A stretch of 64,000 nt of DNA from assembly GCF_017744675.1 (NCBI RefSeq), contig NZ_JAGIAV010000006.1, positions 1-64,000 of the forward strand, read 5' to 3'. Both the position numbers and the translations under genes were made by a program. The DNA is from Flavobacterium sp. Lineage in GTDB: Bacteria; Bacteroidota; Bacteroidia; Flavobacteriales; Flavobacteriaceae. This document shows positions 1-8,611 of this stretch, in pieces. The notes beneath the pieces were generated by a model. It saw nothing but the letters and a program-made list of their open reading frames with translations. It was not told where the DNA came from and made no database searches. Positions within the stretch are counted from its first letter, which is position 1; each line of letters starts with the position of its first letter.

Positions 1-1
1 G

Positions 2-1495
2 ATTTCTAATACCCAGTTTTATATTTTAAATGCAGCCCTGCAACCTCAGCCTGTAGGCGTTTTAGGAGAAATATACATTAGTGGTAAAGGCTTGTCGCGA
101 GGTTATCTTCATAAGGCTGAATTAACAGCTGAGAAGTTCATCGAAAATCCTTTCCATAAAGGAGAACGCATGTACAAAACCGGAGATTTAGGCAAATGGC
201 AATCCGACGGGAATATTGAATTTTTAGGAAGAATAGACGATCAGGTAAAAATACGAGGCTACAGAATTGAACTGGGAGAAATCGAAAACACCTTAGAGAA
301 ACATCCCGATATTGCCTCTGCCTGTGTTGTGGCCCATAAAAACTCAGACGGACAAAATGAAGTAGTGGCCTATTTTGTGAGCGAAAAAACAGTTGCAATC
401 TCAGCCTTGCGTGCATTTATTGGAGATACTCTGCCATCATACATGATTCCTGCACATTGGGTAAAAATAGCTCAAATGCCTTTAACCCCAAACGGAAAAA
501 TCGATAAGAAAAAGCTGCCTGCTCCTGAAACACAGGAAACAGAAAGCGGTACACTTTATCTTGCACCCCGCAATGAAACCGAAGAAAAACTATTGGCCAT
601 CTGGCAGGAAGTCCTTAAAAAAGATAAGATAAGTATTCTGGACAACTTTTTTGAATTGGGAGGGAATAGTTTAAAAGCGTTAAAGATGCATGCTTTAATA
701 AAGAAAACAATGCACATCCCGTTAAAAGTTCAGGACATATATCATCATCCAACTATCGAAACTTTAGCGAATGTTCAAACGGAATATAAACCTTTACTGA
801 ACCTGGAAAACAGGCAGGAAATAACGGCAACTAATGTTTATTTTGTTCCGCCGGTTATAGGAAACAGTATGCTTTATAAACCGTTGACTCAAATGCTTGG
901 AAACGATTTTAATTGCTTCGGTTTTCAGTATTCCGGATTAGAAGAAGGAGAACCTTGCTTTGAATCTGTTGAGCAGGCCGCTGCTGTATTTTGTGAACAG
1001 CTACTTAGCAATCAGAAAGAAGGAGATTTAATTCTTGTAGGCTATTCTATGGGAGGTAATATCGCCTTTGAGATGGCTAAAATTCTGGAAGAAACCAATT
1101 TAAGCGTATCACTTGTATTAATTGAGACTGTTGCTAAGGCAAAAAGTACTGATTTGTTTGATTCTGAAAATGAAACAGACTGGCTGATAGAGCAATATAA
1201 AAGGCTTATTGGTGAAGACGAAGTTAACGCGGAATCTTTAAGGTATTTCTTGAATACTAATTTCCAGATTTTCTACGACTACGAACAAACCGGAAAAATA
1301 AAAAATAAACTCCAATTGTTTGAGGCCAAAAGAAACCAGTCTTCAATTAACAGGAAAGAATGGGAACGTTTTACAACAAATGAAACCACTCATGAATTTA
1401 TTGAAGGAGGACACTGGGATGCTCTCAATGCAATCAATCTTGAAGGATATAGAAAAGCAATCATAGAATTATCTAATGCATTGATTCAGGTTTAA
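2..1495 (+). CDS. Nonribosomal peptide synthetase, C-terminal part (A-T-TE), truncated by window start
   Basis: The frame is open from base 2, so the gene begins upstream. What remains is the back half of an adenylation domain: A7-like YKTGDLGKW, A8 GRIDDQVKIRGYRIELGE, A9 LPSYMIP and A10 PLTPNGKIDKK, with the catalytic Lys near bases 497-499. A carrier domain follows (FFELGGNSLKAL, phosphopantetheine Ser near 668-670). A type I thioesterase ends the protein (GYSMGG, Ser near 1046-1048; late His in GGHWDAL). A C-terminal TE marks the last module, so this protein probably releases the finished peptide by hydrolysis or cyclization. The substrate-code region of the A domain lies outside the window, so specificity cannot be read. 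A perfect hairpin follows the stop, so the gene probably ends its transcript. Confidence 0.93.
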   Translation: MSNTQFYILNAALQPQPVGVLGEIYISGKGLSRGYLHKAELTAEKFIENPFHKGERMYKTGDLGKWQSDGNIEFLGRIDDQVKIRGYRIELGEIENTLEKHPDIASACVVAHKNSDGQNEVVAYFVSEKTVAISALRAFIGDTLPSYMIPAHWVKIAQMPLTPNGKIDKKKLPAPETQETESGTLYLAPRNETEEKLLAIWQEVLKKDKISILDNFFELGGNSLKALKMHALIKKTMHIPLKVQDIYHHPTIETLANVQTEYKPLLNLENRQEITATNVYFVPPVIGNSMLYKPLTQMLGNDFNCFGFQYSGLEEGEPCFESVEQAAAVFCEQLLSNQKEGDLILVGYSMGGNIAFEMAKILEETNLSVSLVLIETVAKAKSTDLFDSENETDWLIEQYKRLIGEDEVNAESLRYFLNTNFQIFYDYEQTGKIKNKLQLFEAKRNQSSINRKEWERFTTNETTHEFIEGGHWDALNAINLEGYRKAIIELSNALIQV

Positions 1496-1549
1496 TTGCT
1501 CTTTCAAAAAGTATATTTTACATTCCGTATTATATGAGGTTGCAAACCT

Positions 1550-1590
1550 AAAAATTCCCTAATAGCAGTAGCTGTTAGGGAATTTTTGAT
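1550..1590 (+). terminator. Rho-independent terminator after the NRPS
   Basis: A perfect 13-bp inverted repeat (1550-1562 with 1575-1587, arm AAAAATTCCCTAA) has a 12-nt loop and is followed by a T-rich run. It separates the truncated NRPS from the genes starting at 1832. Confidence 0.8.
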
Positions 1591-1680
1591 TTTTGATTAG
1601 TTCTAATATCACTTCATAATGAATAAATAAAAGGCTTGCACGATGTATTTCTCTTGCAAAAGAACATTTTGAAAGTGAAT

Positions 1681-1721
1681 TAAAGACCGTAAAATTTAGA
1701 GATAAAGACCGTAATTTTTAG
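1681..1721 (+). promoter_or_regulatory. Pair of 19-bp direct repeats, candidate activator site
   Basis: TAAAGACCGTAAAATTTAG (1681-1699) and TAAAGACCGTAATTTTTAG (1703-1721) differ at two positions and are spaced 22 bp, about two helical turns. The ACCGTAA core and the spacing resemble the imperfect direct repeats bound by LytTR-type response regulators. A weak -7-like TATTTTG lies at 1737-1743. The site precedes the CmlA-like gene at 1832. The rest of the 336-bp gap 1496-1831 shows only the terminator. The regulator's identity is inference. Confidence 0.45.
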
Positions 1722-1831
1722 GAGCAAACTTGCTGTTATTTTGTTGAAAAGTCAATTGCATCTTGTACTTAAGTTAAGATACAGATGAATCAGTAAAAAC
1801 CTTATTTAATATTAAACAATAATTTTTTTTT

Positions 1832-3442
1832 ATGGAAAATAATAATTGGTATTTGAAACCTAACGTAGTGATTGAACCTCTAATAGAGAGATGGTATGCA
1901 TGGCCTCATTTAATATCGCCGGCAACTGCTGCTATGAACATAGTAGGAAGGCATTTAAAAATCATGAACTCTTACATCCAATCAGAGCAAATTCACGTTG
2001 CTGCAGTTAAAAACCCTAAAATGTTGGGAGGTCCTTTTATTGACTATAAATATTCAAGAGTAGAGGATATTAAAGAACTTAAAGAAACTACGATCAGAGA
2101 ACAAGCAAGTTCAATTGCCCTTGCCGCTGCCATTCAGGAGTTAGATGCAATGCTTAAAGCGAATGCAAAAGGATATTCGTTGGAAAGCTTGTACGATAAA
2201 GTACCGGAAATTCTGAAAGGATACGTAGAGTTAGTTTACGATTTAAATAATAATGCCTCATATCGTTTTTTTGAGACTTTGTTATACGACAGTGAATTTT
2301 ATAATGAAAACACACAAAGTATCGCTTTATGGACTACAGACAATGACGAACGTCCATTCTGTTTAAGTACTCCAAAACTGGATGAACCCAATGTTGTTAA
2401 TTTAAATATTCCGTTCAGACATACTGGTATTGATGATTTGAGCAGAATGAAAAGAGAGCCGGGAACAATTGAAGAAATAGTAAAAAAATTAAATATTCCG
2501 GAAGCAGATTTAGAATTGTTTAAAACATTTTTTACTCAAGAGGAACATCAAAACTATGATAAGTACGAAGGATCAAATGTAAGAATGCGTTATTTTGGAC
2601 ACGCTTGTATTCTTATTGAGACTCAGGATATCAGTATTTTAGTTGATCCGGTAATTAGTTATTACGGTTACCAAACATCAATAAACCATTTTTCTGACAT
2701 TGATTTACCAGATACAATCGATTATGTTTTGATTACACACAATCATCAGGATCATATTTTGTTAGAAACATTGCTTCCATTACGTCACAAGATCAAAAAT
2801 ATCATTATTCCTCGTACTAATTCAGGAGCGTTGCAGGATCCAAACTTAAAGTTACTTTTTAATAAAATTGGTTTCAATAATGTAACTGAAATTGGAGAAA
2901 TGGAAAAACTACAGTTTAAAAACTGTGTTTTAACAGGTATTCCGTTTACAGGAGAGCATAGCGATCTAAACGTAAATGCAAAAATTTGTTATCATATCGA
3001 AGTGGGTACTTTCTCTTTCTTATTCGTTGCCGATGCAAGAGTGATGGAAGCCAATTTATACAAACATGTACATCGTATTACAGGAGATGTAGATGTAGTA
3101 TTCTTAGGAATGGAATGTGATGGTGCGCCATTAACATGGTTGTACGGACCATTATTGACTCAGGATTTGCAAAGAGACAAAGATCAGTCCAGAAGACTTT
3201 CGGGATCAGATTATGACAAAGGAATGCATTTGGTAAACATTTTCAATCCTAAAGAAGCTTATGTATATGCAATGGGGCAGGAGCCTTGGTTAGAATTTAT
3301 AAGCAGTTTGAAATATACTGATGAATCTAATCCTATTGTACAATCCAACAAGTTAGTTGAAGAATGTACTAAAAGAGGAATTATTGCCGAAAGACTTTTT
3401 GGTGAAAAAGAGATTCTTTATGCTTATGAATTGAGTTTGTAA
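1832..3442 (+). CDS. CmlA-like diiron oxygenase (candidate carrier-bound amino acid beta-hydroxylase)
   Basis: 536 residues, close to the roughly 530 of CmlA, the diiron enzyme of chloramphenicol biosynthesis that hydroxylates an amino acid tethered to an NRPS carrier domain. The first 240 residues form a separate N-terminal region. The C-terminal half is a metallo-beta-lactamase fold: YFGHACILIET near 254, then H303-x-H305-x-D307-H308, a Glu at 375 (GEH) where hydrolases usually have His, and D401. From memory of CmlA (H305, H307, D309, H310, E377, D403), each is offset by two. I do not see the remaining CmlA metal ligand at an equivalent position, so one ligand is unresolved. Placement between NRPS genes supports action on a peptidyl carrier protein. 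No signal peptide. An ordinary MBL hydrolase is the alternative, but the Glu ligand and N-terminal domain argue against it. Confidence 0.78.
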   Translation: MENNNWYLKPNVVIEPLIERWYAWPHLISPATAAMNIVGRHLKIMNSYIQSEQIHVAAVKNPKMLGGPFIDYKYSRVEDIKELKETTIREQASSIALAAAIQELDAMLKANAKGYSLESLYDKVPEILKGYVELVYDLNNNASYRFFETLLYDSEFYNENTQSIALWTTDNDERPFCLSTPKLDEPNVVNLNIPFRHTGIDDLSRMKREPGTIEEIVKKLNIPEADLELFKTFFTQEEHQNYDKYEGSNVRMRYFGHACILIETQDISILVDPVISYYGYQTSINHFSDIDLPDTIDYVLITHNHQDHILLETLLPLRHKIKNIIIPRTNSGALQDPNLKLLFNKIGFNNVTEIGEMEKLQFKNCVLTGIPFTGEHSDLNVNAKICYHIEVGTFSFLFVADARVMEANLYKHVHRITGDVDVVFLGMECDGAPLTWLYGPLLTQDLQRDKDQSRRLSGSDYDKGMHLVNIFNPKEAYVYAMGQEPWLEFISSLKYTDESNPIVQSNKLVEECTKRGIIAERLFGEKEILYAYELSL

Positions 3443-3511
3443 TAAGCTGAAATCAAATAAATATTTACTAAAAACAAACATTCTTACACTGCAATATAAT
3501 TTTTTTAATCT

Positions 3512-6085
3512 ATGAATTTCAAGAGGTATTTATTAGCCTGTCTATATACAAAATGTAAGAAAAAAAGAGCGTTTTGCTCTGCTATATTGATATTGGTTTT
3601 TATGTTAGTTTTTAATTTCTCCTTTTCAATAAACAAAATTCCGAGCAGGAATAATGAGTTTGGTATTCTTACCAATACCACTCTTATTGAGAAGTACAAA
3701 ATTGTACCTTTTTCAGGATCAAAAAATGAGCTTTTTGATACCATTAAAAAGGTACAATTAAAAAAAAATGCAGATTTAAAAGGAAGTGTATTAAATGAAA
3801 CAGGAGAATCTCAGGAATTTGTGGAAGTTTCCTTGTTTCGTTCAGTTGACTCCACTTTTGTAAAAGGAACTTTGACAGATTCTTTGGGTTTATTTCATCT
3901 GTCAGATATTGTGCCGGGGAATTATTATCTAAAAGCATATGCATTAGGATCTGCACCATTTTATTCTGACGTAATTAAATTAGAAGAAAATGCTACTGTG
4001 GTTTCTCCGCCATTAATTCTTGTACCCGATGTCAATAAATTAAATGAAGTTGTCATTACCAAGAAAATTGATCTTGTAGAAAGAAAAAGTGATCGTTTTG
4101 TAATTAAGGTGAAAGAAAGTGCTCTCGCAGCCGGAACCTCCCTTGATTTATTAAAAAACACACCATTTGTGACTATATCTGCAGCAAACGAAGTGAGTTT
4201 ACAATCGAAGAAGACATTGGTTCTTATTGATAATAAACAATATCCGGACAGTTCTGTCGAAAGTGTTTTGCAAATGATTCCTGCGGGTAATATTGTAACA
4301 ATAGAATTAATAACCAATCCATCATCAAAATATGATGCGACTTATGGAGCCGTAATCAACATTATTACAAAAAAAAGCCAGATGGATGGTTATACAGGAA
4401 ATGTTAGAGTAACTGGTGCTCAGGGACAATACGGTGAGTATGGTGCCAATGCCAGTCTTACCTACAGAAAAGGAAAACTGACCACTTTTGGAACTCTGGG
4501 ATATCGTAAAAGCGACCAGATGAGTTTCAATAATACAGTAAGAATACTTAACGGGACAGATGTAATAAATGAAGATGTGAAGCGTGTATTTTATCAAAAA
4601 TTTTATTCTGTTCAGGGCGGAATTCAATATGATTTAACAGACAGACAATATATAGGAGCCCTTATTACTACAAATCCATTTCGCAGAACCGGGCATTTCG
4701 ATTCTACAAATGAATTTAGTAAATTAAATGCGCCAATCGATTCTGTTTTAGTTACAAATAGTCCCTTAAAAAGTAAAGGATATACAAGTAATTATAACTT
4801 AAACTATCATTATTCTTCAAAATCCGGAGACACAGAATTAAATGCACTGGGAACCTATACGCCATACCAAAGCGATTTTTTCCAATCTTTTCCTTCTTAT
4901 GTTTTAGGTAAAAATGATGAAGTGATTAGAGTTCCAAATGAATATCAAACCACAAATTCAACAGGAATTGATATCTGGATTGCTCAATTGGATTTTATTC
5001 AAAATTTAAAAAAAGAATGGAAACTTGAAGCAGGTTTAAAAAACCAAACTTCAAATTCAAACAGCCAAATTGTATATGAGGAAAATCAAAATGGCTCTAA
5101 TGTCGTGGTACCCGAGTATTCTAATGATACCAAATTAAGAGAAACTATTTTATCCGGTTATGGTATTTTATATAAAAACAGGGAAAAAGATAAACTTCAA
5201 ATTGGGATGCGATTAGAAAATACAGATGCCACATATACAGGTGGAGAACCTCAACAGTATCTCAAGTTTTTCCCAACGCTTTTTTATCAGCACGATATAG
5301 ATGATCTTCATAATTATTCCTTTTCATATAAGAAAACAATTATTAGAACGCCTTATAATGAGTTGGTTCCCTATACCATATTTATAAATAACTATACGGT
5401 TTTTACAGGTAATCCGGCACTAAAACCACAATACAATGATAATTTCTCTTTAGGTATAAATTTAAACAAACTCAATATCTCGATTAATTATGTTTATATC
5501 AAAGGTATGCTGGGACAATTTCCGTATAAGCAGGATTTTGATACAGGAGTAACCTATTTTTCTTTGCAAAACCTGGATCAGTCTCATGATTTTTATATTG
5601 ATGTTTTTTACCCGATTAAAATTACGTCATGGTGGAACAGCCAGAATAGCGGATCTGTGTCAGGATATTCAAAATCTAAAGGAATTGTTTTAGGAAATCA
5701 ATATAGTTTGTCTTCGTTCTGGTACAATTTTAAAACAGACCATACAATTAGTTTTTCCAAGAACCTAAAATTAGAAGTTATTGGTACATACTCATCTAAG
5801 TTAACGTCGGAGTTAACACACATTGGAGCAGTTGGAAATATTGATGCTTCTTTTTTAATCAATGTCCTAAAAAATAAAGGACAAATAAGAGTGATGGCTA
5901 CTGATATACTTAAACGAAATGTCTACACTTCAGACCAATATTTTTCGAATTATAGTTCAGAAAAAATGCGCTACAATGATAGTAGAAAAATTGGTATTGA
6001 ATTTACCTATAATTTCGGAAATGTAAATACCAAAAGACCTGCTAAAAAATTAGGAAATGATGATGCATTAGACAGAATTCAATAA
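3512..6085 (+). CDS. TonB-receptor-like outer-membrane beta-barrel protein
   Basis: 857 residues. A basic N-terminus and hydrophobic segment (about 21-41) act as the signal sequence. A carboxypeptidase-regulatory-like beta-sandwich follows (about 88-160, GSVLNETGESQEFVEVSLF), then a plug-like domain (about 175-285, ending YDATYGAVINIITKK) and a long barrel rich in aromatic strands, closing with FTYNFG. This layout is typical of the outer membrane beta-barrel family related to TonB-dependent receptors (OMP_b-brl type), not SusC. Sitting between the CmlA-like and thioesterase genes, it may move the peptide product or a metal complex of it across the outer membrane; that role is inference. Spacing to the next gene is 53 bp. 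Confidence 0.85.
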   Translation: MNFKRYLLACLYTKCKKKRAFCSAILILVFMLVFNFSFSINKIPSRNNEFGILTNTTLIEKYKIVPFSGSKNELFDTIKKVQLKKNADLKGSVLNETGESQEFVEVSLFRSVDSTFVKGTLTDSLGLFHLSDIVPGNYYLKAYALGSAPFYSDVIKLEENATVVSPPLILVPDVNKLNEVVITKKIDLVERKSDRFVIKVKESALAAGTSLDLLKNTPFVTISAANEVSLQSKKTLVLIDNKQYPDSSVESVLQMIPAGNIVTIELITNPSSKYDATYGAVINIITKKSQMDGYTGNVRVTGAQGQYGEYGANASLTYRKGKLTTFGTLGYRKSDQMSFNNTVRILNGTDVINEDVKRVFYQKFYSVQGGIQYDLTDRQYIGALITTNPFRRTGHFDSTNEFSKLNAPIDSVLVTNSPLKSKGYTSNYNLNYHYSSKSGDTELNALGTYTPYQSDFFQSFPSYVLGKNDEVIRVPNEYQTTNSTGIDIWIAQLDFIQNLKKEWKLEAGLKNQTSNSNSQIVYEENQNGSNVVVPEYSNDTKLRETILSGYGILYKNREKDKLQIGMRLENTDATYTGGEPQQYLKFFPTLFYQHDIDDLHNYSFSYKKTIIRTPYNELVPYTIFINNYTVFTGNPALKPQYNDNFSLGINLNKLNISINYVYIKGMLGQFPYKQDFDTGVTYFSLQNLDQSHDFYIDVFYPIKITSWWNSQNSGSVSGYSKSKGIVLGNQYSLSSFWYNFKTDHTISFSKNLKLEVIGTYSSKLTSELTHIGAVGNIDASFLINVLKNKGQIRVMATDILKRNVYTSDQYFSNYSSEKMRYNDSRKIGIEFTYNFGNVNTKRPAKKLGNDDALDRIQ

Positions 6086-6138
6086 AAAAAGTAATGCACT
6101 AAATAAATTCATGCATTAAAAGATAAAGAATAGTAAAC

Positions 6139-6849
6139 ATGAAAAAGATACAATTATTTCTAATACCCTTTGCTGGAGGAAATTGTTACTCATTTAATTT
6201 TTTAATGCCTTATTTAAAAGATTTTGATGTTGTAACTCTGGAGCTTCCCGGAAGAGGCAAACGCATAAAAGAGTCTTTATTGACAGAATTTGATCAGGCG
6301 GCCGAAGATATTTTTCAGCAAATAATAGCCAGACAAACCGCATCATTTTACATAATTTACGGACACAGTTTAGGAACCGGTATTGGTTTAAGAGTAGCCA
6401 ATATGCTTCAAAAAATTAATCGTGCTCCGGCGTATCTTGTTTTTACCGGAAATCCCGGACCGGGAATCAAAGAAAACAGGAAATTATATTTATACGAAAA
6501 ATTTGAGTTCATGGATGAAATTAAAAAATTAGGCGGTTTGCCCGATGAGTTAAGATCGAATCTTGAATTTATGGATTTTATAGAGCCCGTTTTCAGAGCT
6601 GATTTTGAACTGGCAGAAAGAAATAAACTCGTAAATGAACGAGCCGTAAATGTACCAATCTACTCCGTTATGGGAGATTTAGAAAAAACTTCGGTAGATA
6701 TTGCAAACTGGAAACGATTTACAAATGCCAGTTTCCATTCGGAAATACTTACCGGAGATCATTTCTTTATTTATAATCATCCCGAAAGAATTGCAAACAT
6801 CTTGCAGCAATGCGTTGAAAATACCAGAGAGTTAGAATATAAAACTTAA
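6139..6849 (+). CDS. Type II (editing) thioesterase of the NRPS cluster
   Basis: 236 residues, the usual size of GrsT/SrfAD-like external thioesterases. LFLIPFAGGNCYSF opens the alpha/beta hydrolase fold, PGRGKR (residues 37-42) is the family hallmark, GHSLG holds the nucleophile S77, D180 (VMGD) is a likely acid and H208 (GDHFF) the base. Such enzymes remove misprimed or stalled acyl groups from carrier domains. It lies directly upstream of the exporter and the C-A-T-C synthetase, fitting one operon. Confidence 0.92.
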   Translation: MKKIQLFLIPFAGGNCYSFNFLMPYLKDFDVVTLELPGRGKRIKESLLTEFDQAAEDIFQQIIARQTASFYIIYGHSLGTGIGLRVANMLQKINRAPAYLVFTGNPGPGIKENRKLYLYEKFEFMDEIKKLGGLPDELRSNLEFMDFIEPVFRADFELAERNKLVNERAVNVPIYSVMGDLEKTSVDIANWKRFTNASFHSEILTGDHFFIYNHPERIANILQQCVENTRELEYKT

Positions 6850-6893
6850 GAGCAGGAACAGAACAATAATGTTTGAAAATAAACTTATAAATT

Positions 6894-8549
6894 ATGTTAA
6901 AATTAAAATTTACAAATTTCCTTTATATAATTCTGTATGCTATCCCGAACACGGTTCTTAGTTTTGGAACACTTTATATAATCAACAACACCATTTCAGG
7001 AAAAGTTGAATTTTCAAAAAGTTATATGTGGATCGTATTTCTGGCTGTAATTGGATATTCTTATTTATTAAATATCATTTTTCAAAAAAAACTAAACCAG
7101 TACATCTACAACATCCTGTACGAGAATGAGAAAAACATATTCAGGAAAATTCTAAGCACACCATTAATTACACTTCAAAAATTTGGCTCGCAAAGATTTT
7201 ATACCGCAATAGAAGATATTAGAGTATTTGCTTCATTTTCAGGAATTGTAACACATACAGTCAACTCCGTATTAATGCTCGTATTGTGCTTAACGTATAT
7301 GTTCTGGATTTCATTTTATTCCGGACTAATTGTTTTGGGGCTCATTGTTTTAATTGCAGCTGTTTTTTTTGTTGTAATAAAAACAATGGCAAAAAAAATA
7401 GCCGTATTGCGCAAAAACAATGAACATTATTACAGTTATGTAAACGATGTTATTAAAGGATTCAAAGAGCTTAAGGTCGATAATAATAAAAGGAAAAATC
7501 TTTTAAGCAAACATTTAATTCCCAACAGAGACGAATCGAAGTCTTTAGATTACGAAATAAATTTTGTTTTTCTTTCCATCAATCTCATCAGTCAGTACGG
7601 ACTGTATTTCGTTATAGGCGCCATTTTATTTTTATTTCCGGCATTTAATCTTCTTTCTCAAACAGAGGTTGGATCGTATGTAGTGATATTACTTTTCATA
7701 TCCGGACCAGTAAATAATTTAATAAACATGCAGAATGTTTATTCTCAGTATTTAGTTTCAAACGGGCGAATTAAAAAATTCTTAAGTGATTTTGAAAATA
7801 AAGAAGAAAATGAAGACCATTTAGCAAAAGTATCTTTATTGGAAGAGTTTAATTCGATCGAGTTAAAAAATATCAGTTTTAATTATAAAAGTCAGGAAGC
7901 TGATAATGGTTTTGGGTTAGGACCTTTAAATTTTAAACTTCAAAAAGGCGAAGTCATTTTTGTAATTGGAGGTAACGGAAGTGGTAAAAGTACCTTTATT
8001 AATATTCTAACTGGATTATACAAACCTTCTCAAGGAGAGATTTTTGTAAACAATAAACTTCTTGCCAATAATAGTACACCCACACAAAATTTACTGGCAG
8101 CAGTTTTTACAGACAATCATATATTTTCTAATAATTATGACAATTACACCATTGAGAAAAATGAGGACTATCAGGAATTATTGAAAATAATGGAACTTGA
8201 TAAAGTCATTTTAGATGATATGGAAGATTCTGCAAGACGCAATTTTTCTAAAGGACAAAGTAAAAGAATGTCTATGATTTTTGCTCTTTTAGAAAACAAG
8301 CCAATTTTAATACTAGATGAATGGGCGGCAGATCAGGACCCTCATTTCAGAAAATATTTTTATGAAAAACTAATTCCAAAACTAAAAAAAGAAGGCAAAA
8401 CTATTGTGGCAGTTACACATGACGATGCCTATTTTAAATACGCAGACAGAATTATCAAATTTGATTACGGACAAATTGTTATGGACGTTAAAATCGAGGA
8501 TAAACTTTTAAGTACCGAAAATTTATGGTACGAAAAAGTAGGGAATTAA
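6894..8549 (+). CDS. Cyclic-peptide/siderophore-type ABC exporter (SyrD/PvdE family)
   Basis: 551 residues, a half-transporter with about six membrane helices in residues 8-290 and an ATPase from about 320. Walker A is GGNGSGKST (359-367), the signature is the unusual FSKGQS (451-456) and Walker B is ILILDEWAADQDP (E476), which is characteristic of the SyrD/PvdE group. The H-loop is VTHDD (H509). These exporters move peptide natural products or precursors across the inner membrane. The neighbouring NRPS genes make a peptide cargo likely. It would act as a homodimer. Confidence 0.9.
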   Translation: MLKLKFTNFLYIILYAIPNTVLSFGTLYIINNTISGKVEFSKSYMWIVFLAVIGYSYLLNIIFQKKLNQYIYNILYENEKNIFRKILSTPLITLQKFGSQRFYTAIEDIRVFASFSGIVTHTVNSVLMLVLCLTYMFWISFYSGLIVLGLIVLIAAVFFVVIKTMAKKIAVLRKNNEHYYSYVNDVIKGFKELKVDNNKRKNLLSKHLIPNRDESKSLDYEINFVFLSINLISQYGLYFVIGAILFLFPAFNLLSQTEVGSYVVILLFISGPVNNLINMQNVYSQYLVSNGRIKKFLSDFENKEENEDHLAKVSLLEEFNSIELKNISFNYKSQEADNGFGLGPLNFKLQKGEVIFVIGGNGSGKSTFINILTGLYKPSQGEIFVNNKLLANNSTPTQNLLAAVFTDNHIFSNNYDNYTIEKNEDYQELLKIMELDKVILDDMEDSARRNFSKGQSKRMSMIFALLENKPILILDEWAADQDPHFRKYFYEKLIPKLKKEGKTIVAVTHDDAYFKYADRIIKFDYGQIVMDVKIEDKLLSTENLWYEKVGN

Positions 8550-8611
8550 AGATCAAAACAAGCATGAAAATGTAAAATCAGCCAAGTACAACTGTTATAA
8601 AATTTTTAGTT

